Below are positions 19,388 to 27,123 of a stretch of 56,658 bases of DNA, one piece after another. The position numbers were made by a program, and so were the translations under genes. The notes beneath the pieces are model-generated. The model ran no database searches. It worked only from the letters and a program-made list of their open reading frames with translations, and was not told the origin of the DNA. Within the stretch, counting starts at the first letter, position 1, and each line of letters begins with the position of its first letter. The stretch covers positions 1-56,658 of the forward strand of contig MTNR01000001.1 in the NCBI GenBank assembly GCA_002011495.1, in the 5' to 3' direction. Origin of the DNA: Dehalococcoides sp. JdFR-56 (lineage in GTDB: Bacteria; Chloroflexota; Dehalococcoidia; Dehalococcoidales; RBG-16-60-22).

Positions 19388-20386
19388 ATGGCAAAAGTGA
19401 AAGCGGTGCAGTACGGATGCGGCCCAATTGGATGCGGCGTCACTAGATACGCGGCGCAGAAGGCAGATATTGAGATTGTGGGGGCCATTGACGTGGCCCA
19501 GGAACTGGTGGGGCGTGACCTCGGCGAGGTGGCCGGCCTTGACCGCAAGCTCGGGGTGACCATCTCCGCCGAGGCTGAAGCGGTACTAGCCCAAACCAGA
19601 CCAGACATCGTTTTTCTCACCACCGCCTCGGCCCTGAAGGCCACTCGCCCGCAGCTGGAGACCTGTCTCAAGGCGGGCATCAATGTGGTATCCACCTGTG
19701 AAGAGCTGGCCTACCCCTACTGGAGGGAGCCTGAACTTGCCGCGGAAATAGGTGCCCTGGCAAAGCGCAGCCAGGTGACCGTCCTCGCCACCGGAGTCAA
19801 CCCGGGATTCCTCATGGATACCTGGCCCCTGTTCATGACCGGCGTCTGCCAGGAGGTCAAGAAAATCAGGGCGGTCAGAATCCAGAATGCCTCCAGCCGC
19901 CGGGGGCCATTCCAGAAGAAGATAGGGGCTGGCTGCACCCTGGCTGAATTCCAGGAGAGGGTGGCCGCGGGCACGCTGCGCCATGTTGGCCTGGCAGAAT
20001 CGATCGCCATGATTGCCGCCGGTCTGGGCTGGAGGCTGGATGACATCACCGAGACCATTGAGCCGGTGGTGGCCAAAGCCCCGGTCAAGACCGATTTCGT
20101 CACCGTTTCCCCGGGGCAGGCCTCCGGGGTAAAACAGATTGCCAGGGGCTTGATGGGGGGAGAGGAAGTGATCACCCTGGAATTTGTCGCCTCGGTTGAT
20201 GCCCCGCAATCCTACGACGCGGTCTATATCAGCGGCCGGCCTGATCTAGAGGTCGTAATCCAGGGCGGGACCCATGGCGATGTGGCCACCGCGGCTGTCG
20301 TGGTCAACGCCGTGCCCCGGGTCCTCGCCGCGCCACCAGGCCTAGTTACCATGAAGGACCTGCCCATCGTTATCGCCCAGGGGTAA
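19388..20386 (+). CDS. 2,4-diaminopentanoate dehydrogenase-like (DapB-fold) oxidoreductase
   Basis: 332-residue NAD(P)-dependent protein. The N-terminal Rossmann fold begins VQYGCGPIGCG (8-16); the middle has TCEELAYPYW and ATGVNPGFLMD, features of the Ord/2,4-diaminopentanoate dehydrogenase family, which acts on amino or oxo acids. I start it at ATG 19388, with GGAG upstream; an in-frame ATG at 19352 overlaps the previous gene. It sits between the amidohydrolase and the PLP enzyme, so it may oxidise or reduce an amino/oxo intermediate. Exact substrate not inferable. Confidence 0.8.
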   Translation: MAKVKAVQYGCGPIGCGVTRYAAQKADIEIVGAIDVAQELVGRDLGEVAGLDRKLGVTISAEAEAVLAQTRPDIVFLTTASALKATRPQLETCLKAGINVVSTCEELAYPYWREPELAAEIGALAKRSQVTVLATGVNPGFLMDTWPLFMTGVCQEVKKIRAVRIQNASSRRGPFQKKIGAGCTLAEFQERVAAGTLRHVGLAESIAMIAAGLGWRLDDITETIEPVVAKAPVKTDFVTVSPGQASGVKQIARGLMGGEEVITLEFVASVDAPQSYDAVYISGRPDLEVVIQGGTHGDVATAAVVVNAVPRVLAAPPGLVTMKDLPIVIAQG

Positions 20387-20433
20387 ATGGCTTGGTCGCT
20401 TGCTAAAAATAAAGAAATGGAGGAAAGAGGAAA

Positions 20434-21777
20434 ATGGCTTCAGCAAACATCGCCGAGCAATACAAACAGGCCCGCCCAGGCTCGCTAAAGCTGCACGAGC
20501 GGGCGGAGCGGCTGTTTCCGGCAGACGGGGCAACCCACGGCGCCCGTGTTCTTGACCCCTTCCGGCCCTACATCACGCACGCCAAGGGGTCAAAGAAATG
20601 GGATGTTGACGGTAATGAGTACATTGACTACGGGATGGGACACGGCGCCCTCATACTGGGACACGGCCATCCGGCGATAGTCCAGGCGATACAGGAGCAG
20701 ACGGCGAAAGGCCTGCATTACAGTGAGAACCAGCCCCTGGAAGTTGAATGGGGAGAGCTCATCAGCCAGATGATGCCTGTGGCCGAGCGGATTGAGGTGT
20801 GCGCCTCCGGGCAGGAAGGCAACCTGATGGCTATCCGGATAGCGCGGACCTTCACCGGAAGAAAGAAAATCATCCGCTTTGAGGAGAACTTCCATGGCTG
20901 GGCGGGTGAGGTGGCACCAGAGGGCTCCGCCGGGGTCACCATGCCGGAGGTCACCTTCCTCCCCATGAATGATATCGCCGTCGTGGAGAAGGAGCTGGCT
21001 AGCAGGGAATACGCCCTGGTCATGATTGAGGGCGGCGGCGCCCACATGGCCGGGCAGATACCCTGGGAATATGACTTCATCCGCGAGCTTCCCCTAGTCA
21101 CCAAGAAGTACGGGACGCTTCTCCTCATTGATGAGGTGGTCACCGGCTTCCGCGAGTCCCGTGGTGGCTGGCAGGAACTGGTGGGGGTCAAGCCTGATTT
21201 AACCACGCTGGGCAAATGTGTCGGTGGGGGTATCCCGGTGGGGGCGGTGGTGGGCCGGGCTGATGTCATGGAGGTGCTGGACCCCAAACGCCCAGCGGAG
21301 AAGCGCATCAGGCACACCGGGACCTGGAACGCCAATCCGATTCAGTGCGCCGCCGGCATTGCCGCCTGCAAGCTGTACTTGAACGGTGAGCCGCAGAAGA
21401 AAGCGGCTGAGATCGGCGCTTATCTCCGCGAGCAGGGAAATAAAATGCTCAAAGAGAAAAAGATAAGCGGGCGTCTCTATGGCCGCACCATCATCCACCT
21501 CTACCTTGGGCCAATAGAATATGAGCCCTCTGACCCCGCCTTCCCGCCGACAAGGAGCCTGGCGCAGATCATTAATCCGGCCATGATTCCGATAAAGAAT
21601 GAGCTGTGTCTGCGGCTGCTGGAGCGCGGGATAGCCACCATGGGGGCTAGGTTCTTCGTCATGTCAGCGGCGCACACCAGAGAGGATGTTGACCGGACGG
21701 TGGCGGCGCTAGCTTCATCACTGGATGAGATGATGGCCACCGGAGCGCTCAAGGAGAGCTTGGCCGGGGTTAAGTAA
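20434..21777 (+). CDS. Class III PLP aminotransferase, glutamate-1-semialdehyde aminomutase-like
   Basis: 447-residue fold-type I PLP enzyme. The Schiff-base lysine is K261 (TLGKCVGGG), preceded by the PLP aspartate in LLIDEVVTGFR. The overall layout resembles glutamate-1-semialdehyde 2,1-aminomutase, but it sits in a catabolic-looking operon rather than with tetrapyrrole genes, so a transaminase or aminomutase for the TRAP substrate is more likely. ATG 20434 follows GGAGG and GAGG. Last gene of the operon. Confidence 0.85.
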   Translation: MASANIAEQYKQARPGSLKLHERAERLFPADGATHGARVLDPFRPYITHAKGSKKWDVDGNEYIDYGMGHGALILGHGHPAIVQAIQEQTAKGLHYSENQPLEVEWGELISQMMPVAERIEVCASGQEGNLMAIRIARTFTGRKKIIRFEENFHGWAGEVAPEGSAGVTMPEVTFLPMNDIAVVEKELASREYALVMIEGGGAHMAGQIPWEYDFIRELPLVTKKYGTLLLIDEVVTGFRESRGGWQELVGVKPDLTTLGKCVGGGIPVGAVVGRADVMEVLDPKRPAEKRIRHTGTWNANPIQCAAGIAACKLYLNGEPQKKAAEIGAYLREQGNKMLKEKKISGRLYGRTIIHLYLGPIEYEPSDPAFPPTRSLAQIINPAMIPIKNELCLRLLERGIATMGARFFVMSAAHTREDVDRTVAALASSLDEMMATGALKESLAGVK

Positions 21778-21786
21778 ACCGCCTGA

Positions 21787-21816
21787 GGGAAAATACGGGA
21801 CGCTTGGCATTTTCCC
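21787..21816. terminator. Possible bidirectional terminator between convergent operons
   Basis: Inverted repeat GGGAAAAT / ATTTTCCC, 8 bp with a 14-nt loop, between the TRAP operon and the sulfur operon. There is no long T-run, so it is only moderately convincing. Confidence 0.5.
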
Positions 21817-21851
21817 GGGGAGATGTTTTCAGCCCCTGCGGCGCCAGCCGG

Positions 21852-23309
21852 TCATGGCGTGGCCAGTGGCGGCACCATGCCGTGGTGGAAGAGCCAGGCT
21901 ATGCCCCAGCCGATGGGTATGATGATGACGACGAGGATCAGGCCATAGGCGAGTGCCAGCCTCCCCATCCCCTCCTTGGCTAACTCGCGGAAGTTGGTGA
22001 CTAGCCCGATGCTGGTGAAGGTCAGCATGAAGAAGAGGTGGCGCATCGCCCCCTCCACGGGCTTCAGCCCCCACTCCAGGCTCTGCGGGGAGATCACGCC
22101 GGAGAGCCCGAGGCCCATGACGACAAACCAGGCGATGAAATAGCCGATAACAAACTTGGGAAACCTCCACCAGATCTCCATCTTTTCCACCTTCTCGCCC
22201 GGCCTCTTCTCCACGTGGTAGACCCATATCACCGCCAGCAGAAACGCCCATATGCCGATGAACATATCGATCCAGATTTTGGTCATTATCGCCGCGGAGA
22301 GAATCCACCCCGCCTCCCAGAACACCCCCATGCCGGCGGCCCGGTTCCTCATGAGCTCATCGGTTATGGCTCCGGCGGCGGCATCCGCGCCATCGGTCTT
22401 CACGGTGAGGCCAAGGCTGGCCCCGGCGGCTATGGGTTCGTTGAACCACGGGCTGTAGGTCAGTACCGAAGGCAGAATGAGAAGCTCAAAGACGGCGAAG
22501 ACCACCACCAGGGCCGATATCATAATGGGCACGATGGCCCTCGCCCTGATGGCGCTGCCAGTGGCTATCGCCGCCGAGACTCCGCAGATGGAGATGCCTG
22601 AAGCCAGCGTCGCCGCCCATTCCCGGGTCAGCTTGAAGACTTTGCGGCAGAAGGTGTAGGCCAGTGGCCAGAAGATGAGGTAGGCGGCGATGGTGGCCGA
22701 GGCTCCCGCCACCAATAGCTCCATGGTAAACCCGGTCGCCTCTATGGCCTTCAAGCCCAGCTTGGTGCCCAGGGCGACGATGGCGATCTTGATGAACCAC
22801 TCCGGCCTCGCCGCCGTCTTGAGAAATTCCCGGAATCTCTTGGGAGCCAGGTTCCCTATAATCAGGCCCACCAGCAGCGCCACAATATAATGGGCCCCGC
22901 CTATGGACAAGCTCCAGCCGATGCCATACTTTTCCCGGTCAACCGCGGTCCCCTGGACATAGGCATTCCGGGAGAGGATGTAGAGCACGGCGGTAAGCCA
23001 GAAGATCACCGTCCAGGCCAGAAAATACCTGCGGACGTCCCACCTCATTATCCTGGCGCCCAAGCAGGTGACCACGGAGAAAATGAGATAAGAGAGGATG
23101 AGGGATGCCCACCCGCTCACTAGCTCGGGATGCGCAGCTCGGAGGGCCTTACCTATGTCTACCCACTTGGGGAAGGCCACCGCCCAGCCGGTGAGGTCAA
23201 ACCCAGCTACGGCGCCGATAAGGCCAATGGCCACAAGGAAAAGGCCGATCCACAGCGCCCACCAGTCTTCGCTGCTGCGTGCTCCTTTAAACCATTTGGC
23301 AAGGCTCAT
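21852..23309 (-). CDS. YeiH/UPF0324-type putative sulfate/sulfite exporter
   Basis: 485-residue integral membrane protein with roughly twelve hydrophobic segments. Motif SGISICGVSAAIATGSAIRA and the C-terminal SIGLVTNFRELA belong to the YeiH/PSE family, whose members are often next to sulfur genes. It is about 140 residues longer than typical YeiH: the extra part is at the N-terminus (about 1-140) and includes several hydrophobic segments. ATG 23309 is chosen because GAGGAGAG precedes it. The operon context (sulfite reductase, TusA, cysteine-synthase-like enzyme) supports a sulfur oxyanion as substrate, but this is inference. Confidence 0.8.
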   Translation of the reverse strand: MSLAKWFKGARSSEDWWALWIGLFLVAIGLIGAVAGFDLTGWAVAFPKWVDIGKALRAAHPELVSGWASLILSYLIFSVVTCLGARIMRWDVRRYFLAWTVIFWLTAVLYILSRNAYVQGTAVDREKYGIGWSLSIGGAHYIVALLVGLIIGNLAPKRFREFLKTAARPEWFIKIAIVALGTKLGLKAIEATGFTMELLVAGASATIAAYLIFWPLAYTFCRKVFKLTREWAATLASGISICGVSAAIATGSAIRARAIVPIMISALVVVFAVFELLILPSVLTYSPWFNEPIAAGASLGLTVKTDGADAAAGAITDELMRNRAAGMGVFWEAGWILSAAIMTKIWIDMFIGIWAFLLAVIWVYHVEKRPGEKVEKMEIWWRFPKFVIGYFIAWFVVMGLGLSGVISPQSLEWGLKPVEGAMRHLFFMLTFTSIGLVTNFRELAKEGMGRLALAYGLILVVIIIPIGWGIAWLFHHGMVPPLATP

Positions 23310-23330
23310 CTCTCTCCTCACTACGAGGGA

Positions 23331-23474
23331 TTAGAGTATGAAGATGTTCACCAAGGCCCCCAAGATCACCAGCGCGATTAAGCCGGCGATAATCGACCAC
23401 CTGACCAGGCCTGCCTCCCACCCCTCCCAGGGTTCCGCTTCTGCACTGACTTCGTTTTTCTTCTCCTCTGCCAT
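23331..23474 (-). CDS. Small single-pass membrane protein, 47 aa
   Basis: Open frame with charged N-terminus MAEEKKNEVSAEAEPWEGWE followed by one hydrophobic helix (about residues 22-47, SIIAGLIALVILGALVNIFI). ATG 23474 is preceded by an excellent ribosome site GAGGAGGAGC 5 bases upstream. It lies 21 bp before the YeiH-type gene and 37 bp after tusA, so it is an operon member. I do not recognise a family; an accessory subunit of the exporter is a reasonable guess. Confidence 0.75.
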   Translation of the reverse strand: MAEEKKNEVSAEAEPWEGWEAGLVRWSIIAGLIALVILGALVNIFIL

Positions 23475-23511
23475 TAAAGCTCCTCCTCTTTCAGGGCGGC
23501 TACTGCCAAAA

Positions 23512-23739
23512 CTACTCTCTGGTCACCGTGAGGATAAACCGGCTCTCGCCCTCCTGCTTGAAGTCCGGCTTCATGCCCCTTCCTTTTAGCTCCTGCACCA
23601 CGCTTTTCACCGATTCCATATCGCCCAGTATTATTCTCACCGTGTCCCCAGCGGCAAGATTATTTATCGCCTCGGTCGCCCTCAGCTTGGATAGGGGGCA
23701 GATGAGATCGGATACATCACATTCGTAGCTCGCGCTCAT
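23512..23739 (-). CDS. TusA/YeeD-family sulfur carrier protein
   Basis: 75-residue alpha-beta protein carrying persulfide sulfur on the cysteine of the CPxxK-type motif (C14-P15 in LICPLSKLRATEAI). Small sulfur carriers of this family pass sulfane sulfur between enzymes and to sulfite-related metabolism. Its start overlaps the stop of the upstream cysteine-synthase-like gene (ATGA), implying translational coupling. Confidence 0.92.
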   Translation of the reverse strand: MSASYECDVSDLICPLSKLRATEAINNLAAGDTVRIILGDMESVKSVVQELKGRGMKPDFKQEGESRFILTVTRE

Positions 23740-24752
23740 TTTCTGTCCTCAAACCGGCTTTCTTCCGCTTTTCCCTCCAGGTAGTCACGGTAGAAGCTGG
23801 TGTATTTAAAGGCATCATCCGGCGAGATGACCACGGCCAGGCCCTGGTGCGAGCGGGCGTAATTCAGGGCGGCATGGAGTATGGCCCCCGTGGTGGGGCC
23901 AGCGGGAATGCCCTCGCGCCTGGCCAGCTCAACCGCGGTCTGGTAGGCCTCCTCGTCAGACACTTCCACGGTGTCATCGATCACCGAGCTATCCAGAATC
24001 TTGGGTATGTACTCCGGAGCTAGTCCCTTAAGCCTCTTCATCCCCGGTAGTCTATGCTCAGATGCGGCGGGCTCCACACCAATCACCTTTATCTCTGGAT
24101 TCTGCTCCTTGAGGTATCTTCCCGCCCCAACGATGGTGCCACAGGTGCCCAGGCCGGCAAAGAAGTAGCTTATTTCGCCATGTGTCTGTCTCCATATCTC
24201 CGGCCCCGTGGTGCAGTAGTGCGCCTGGACGTTGAGCTCGTTTTCGTACTGGTTCGGGCTGACATACTTATCTCTGGTGGCCGGGCTCCTTACCAGGGCG
24301 TCAACCAGCCCCCTGGCTCCCTCGGAGGGGAAGCGGGGGCAGAGGGAATCATCAGCCTCCCACACCTTTTTGGCGCCGAGGAACCTCAGCATCACCTTCT
24401 TCTCCTCGGGTATCCGCTGAGGAACGGCCACCTCCACCGCCAGCCCCCAGGCGTTGGCCAGGCAAACTAGGGCGATGCCGGTGTTGCCTGAAGATGGTTC
24501 CACCACCGTTCTCTCGCCCACCTCAAGCTCTTTCAGCATCTGGTAAGCGATCCTGTCTTTCACCGAACCAAAGGGATTGTATCTCTCCAGTTTGAGGTAA
24601 ATCTGAAAATCCCGGCTCTCGGTTATCCGGTTCAGCCTCACCAGCGGCGTCGGGTTCTCCGGACCAGCCACAAGCTCGGTTATGTCAGCGTAAACCCGGA
24701 GCACATGGTCCGGCTTCTTCCCCACATGCTCCTTCTCTATTCTAGCTTCCAT
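23736..24752 (-). CDS. Cysteine synthase-like PLP enzyme
   Basis: 338-residue fold-type II beta-family enzyme. PLP lysine K65 in NPFGSVKDR, substrate loop PSSGNTG (86-92) and phosphate-binding GLGTCGTI are all present. It has a ~20-residue N-terminal extension and a ~25-residue C-terminal tail. Candidate reactions are O-acetyl- or O-phosphoserine sulfhydrylation, or use of sulfite to make cysteate. The neighbours (sulfite reductase, TusA, exporter) fit both. It is translationally coupled to tusA. Confidence 0.88.
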   Translation of the reverse strand: MEARIEKEHVGKKPDHVLRVYADITELVAGPENPTPLVRLNRITESRDFQIYLKLERYNPFGSVKDRIAYQMLKELEVGERTVVEPSSGNTGIALVCLANAWGLAVEVAVPQRIPEEKKVMLRFLGAKKVWEADDSLCPRFPSEGARGLVDALVRSPATRDKYVSPNQYENELNVQAHYCTTGPEIWRQTHGEISYFFAGLGTCGTIVGAGRYLKEQNPEIKVIGVEPAASEHRLPGMKRLKGLAPEYIPKILDSSVIDDTVEVSDEEAYQTAVELARREGIPAGPTTGAILHAALNYARSHQGLAVVISPDDAFKYTSFYRDYLEGKAEESRFEDRK

Positions 24753-24788
24753 ACTCCTTGGTGCTCCCTTCGCCCTGGTGAGCTTCCA

Positions 24789-25745
24789 TCAGGGATAAAG
24801 GTTACCCCCAATCCAGTATCTTCTTCTCTCCTCTGGCCTCTCAATAACCTCCAGGTTGAGGGGTTTGACCACCTCTTCCAGATATTTCTTCAGACCGAGG
24901 CGCCCAATGGTGGCCCCGATCCTCTCTCTACCTTCAGCATTCGCCTGGTACCAGGCAAGGGTCTTCTCAATGAGAGGGAAACATTCCTCGTCCGAGACGA
25001 ACTTGGCTACCTCATAGGAGAGGAGGGGATGCTTGCCGTGCTTACCCCCTACTCTAGCCAGCCAGCCCTTCCTCGCCTCCACCATGGCCTCCACCGGGCA
25101 GACCTTGATGCAATCCCCGCAATAGATGCACTTGCTGTCATCCCTCATCGGCAGCTCATTTACCATGGTGAGCGCTTTCTCCTCACAGTTGGCGGCGCAG
25201 AGCCCACAGCCATTGCACAGCTCCTCCATTAGCCTAGGCTCCACCATTCCCTGAAAGCCTAGGTCTGCGTCCCTCGCTCCAGGGCAATCAATGGGACAGC
25301 CGGCGAAGGTTATCTTGAACTTATGATGCCCGGTGGCGGTGCCAAAAAAGCGCTTGTCCACCTCAAGACACATGGTCTGAGAGTCGGTGAGGCCATTGGG
25401 GTTATAGGTGCACCCGGCACAAGCGGTGGGCACCCTGACCCGAGGGCCACAGGAGGCGACCGCCCAATCCACCTGCTTCAGCTCGGCGGTAACCGCCTCA
25501 AAATGCTGGTAGTGCACGTAAGGGATCTCAATTGACTGGCGAACTGAGGTGTGAACCTCCCCGCGCCCGTATTTCTCAGCAATCTCGGCGGCTTTGCGCA
25601 GCTGCCGCGAGCTCAGCTTTCCCGCGGGACAGCGAAGCCTCACGGTGAAAAGGTTCTCCTGGGTCTGCTTGATGAAGCCCCCGCTTTTCAGCTCAGCAAG
25701 GTCCACCTTCAGCTGCCGAGCTTCCCGTCTAAGCCTGGCGTCCAT
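24789..25745 (-). CDS. Small siroheme-type sulfite (nitrite) reductase with two [4Fe-4S] ferredoxin clusters
   Basis: 318-residue reductase of the alSir/AsrC/Fsr-C type. After an N-terminal ferredoxin-like half domain (LFTVRLRCPAGKLSSRQL) come the siroheme-[4Fe-4S] ligands: cysteines in ACAGCTYNPNG and C-x3-C in FAGCPIDCPGAR. A ferredoxin insert with CNGCGLCAANC and CIYCGDCIKVCP binds two more clusters. The first cysteine pair is spaced C-x2-C rather than the C-x5-C that I expect. The neighbours make sulfite the likely substrate, reduced to sulfide for the cysteine-synthase-like enzyme. ATG 25745 follows GGGGGAG. Confidence 0.88.
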   Translation of the reverse strand: MDARLRREARQLKVDLAELKSGGFIKQTQENLFTVRLRCPAGKLSSRQLRKAAEIAEKYGRGEVHTSVRQSIEIPYVHYQHFEAVTAELKQVDWAVASCGPRVRVPTACAGCTYNPNGLTDSQTMCLEVDKRFFGTATGHHKFKITFAGCPIDCPGARDADLGFQGMVEPRLMEELCNGCGLCAANCEEKALTMVNELPMRDDSKCIYCGDCIKVCPVEAMVEARKGWLARVGGKHGKHPLLSYEVAKFVSDEECFPLIEKTLAWYQANAEGRERIGATIGRLGLKKYLEEVVKPLNLEVIERPEERRRYWIGGNLYP

Positions 25746-25800
25746 TTCTCCCCCTTATTTTCTTGAAATTAACAGTAAGCCTACCCGAACCGGTCTAAAT

Positions 25801-26244
25801 TTATATGTAGTACATGACGGCCTCGGCCTGCTCCTTCTGTTTCTGCCTCTCCATCAGGTCGCGAAGGGTGATACCATCCAAGACCCCGCTTATCATCGCC
25901 CCCAGCTCGCTCCACACCTCACGCGTGGCGCAGGATGGGGAGCGCCCACATACCTCTGGATTATCGATGCACTCCATAAGAGCCGATGAGCCCTCAATGA
26001 GCTGCATCACCTCGCTCAGCTTGATTTCCTCGGGAGGCCGGGCCAGCGAGATGCCACCCTTGGTGCCTCGGGCGCTGCGCACTATCCTTCCCGCCAAGAG
26101 CGGCCGGATGAGCTGCTCAAGATAGCGCAGCGGGATCTGCTGCCGCTGCGCTATCTCCCGCAACAAAGTCCGCTCCTCACCGCCATAAAGGGCGAGGTCC
26201 AAGAGCGCCCTGGTGACATACTCTAGCTTGGTGGAAAGTTTCAT
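25801..26244 (-). CDS. Rrf2-family regulator with Fe-S type cysteines
   Basis: 147-residue winged-helix regulator. The HTH is at about residues 25-65 (LREIAQRQQIPLRYLEQL, then RSARGTKGGISLA), and three cysteines C92, C99, C105 match the IscR/NsrR-type cluster-binding loop. Such proteins sense Fe-S status or, as in CymR, cysteine supply. First gene of the sulfur operon, so autoregulation is likely. The spacing to the sulfite reductase gene is 55 bp. Confidence 0.9.
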   Translation of the reverse strand: MKLSTKLEYVTRALLDLALYGGEERTLLREIAQRQQIPLRYLEQLIRPLLAGRIVRSARGTKGGISLARPPEEIKLSEVMQLIEGSSALMECIDNPEVCGRSPSCATREVWSELGAMISGVLDGITLRDLMERQKQKEQAEAVMYYI

Positions 26245-26289
26245 CTCGGGCTATTGTGGACTAAGTTGATAAAGATACTGTACAATTCC

Positions 26290-26318
26290 ATTCTAGGCGG
26301 TCAGCGGCGGGTTGTCAA
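26290..26318 (-). promoter_or_regulatory. Promoter of the sulfur operon
   Basis: On the minus strand TTGACA (26313-26318), 17 bases, TAGAAT (26290-26295), about 45 bp before the Rrf2 start. The hexamers and spacing are identical to those of the TRAP operon promoter. Confidence 0.8.
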
Positions 26319-26402
26319 TAACCTTAAGGCACCACTTTGAGGGGGAATATTGCTAGGCGTGCTGGGGAGCGGGAAAAGGTAGCTACTTAAAGACCGGCTG
26401 GC

Positions 26403-26978
26403 TTAATCGGCGCAGTCCAGGATGAACCCGGTCTCGTCACAGCAGAAATACTTGGGACAGCGGATGCATTCGCCCCACACCTTGGAGGGGAGCTCCTCCT
26501 TCCGCTTGGGTTTAAAACCAAGCTTCTCAAAAATCCCTCCCATTGTGGAGAAGGCGAACACCTTCTTGATCCCGACCTTGCGGCCCTCTCCCACCAAATA
26601 TCGGACGATCTGCGATGCCAAGCCACGGTGCTGAAACTGGGGATGGGTGGCCAGCGAACGAATCTCAGCGATATCCTCCCAGAGCACGTGAAGGCTTCCG
26701 CAGGCCACAATCCTTGGCGGCGCCCTCCCCACATCCGCCTCCACCACCACAAAATCCCTTATGTTCTCATAGAGGTATTCTGGCCCCCTCGGCAGCATCA
26801 GGTTGGAGCTGGCGTAACTATTGACCAGCGCCAGAATCTCCTCCACATCGGAAACGCGGGCCCGCCTTAAAGTCAAGCCACCCGAGTGAAGTCCCTTCAA
26901 GTCCTCCTCCCCAAAACCAGCCTCCAGCTGGTATCTTCGCTCTGCATACTTGTGGTGCAAGCAAACATCCTCCGGCAA
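26403..26978 (-). CDS. GNAT acetyltransferase, short N-acetylglutamate synthase-like
   Basis: Acetyl-CoA-dependent acetyltransferase, up to 191 residues. The acetyl-CoA loop is QFQHRGLASQIV near residue 115, and the C-terminus carries the cysteine block ECIRCPKYFCCDE found in short ArgA-type enzymes. That makes N-acetylglutamate formation (arginine biosynthesis) a plausible role. The start is unsure: TTG 26978 gives the longest frame, TTG 26960 has GGAGG 8 bases upstream, and the fold itself begins near LTLRRAR (~35). Ornithine carbamoyltransferase lies 1 kb away on the same strand. Confidence 0.75.
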   Translation of the reverse strand: MPEDVCLHHKYAERRYQLEAGFGEEDLKGLHSGGLTLRRARVSDVEEILALVNSYASSNLMLPRGPEYLYENIRDFVVVEADVGRAPPRIVACGSLHVLWEDIAEIRSLATHPQFQHRGLASQIVRYLVGEGRKVGIKKVFAFSTMGGIFEKLGFKPKRKEELPSKVWGECIRCPKYFCCDETGFILDCAD

Positions 26979-27123
26979 AACCCAGACCGATTTAAAAAGG
27001 TGCCTAAATCGTCAGCGATGGCACCGGGTCTTGATAATGCTATACAATAATGTAATACAATGGTATTGTCAAATAACCTATATTTTGTCCTATTTTCTCC
27101 CTAGTTCTAGGAAGGAGTGCACC

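Noticed and set aside
26950-27123. 58-residue N-terminal extension of the HAD-IIA enzyme
   Set aside because: The segment crosses the AT-rich promoter area and is unlike the family; GTG 27124 has a proper ribosome site.
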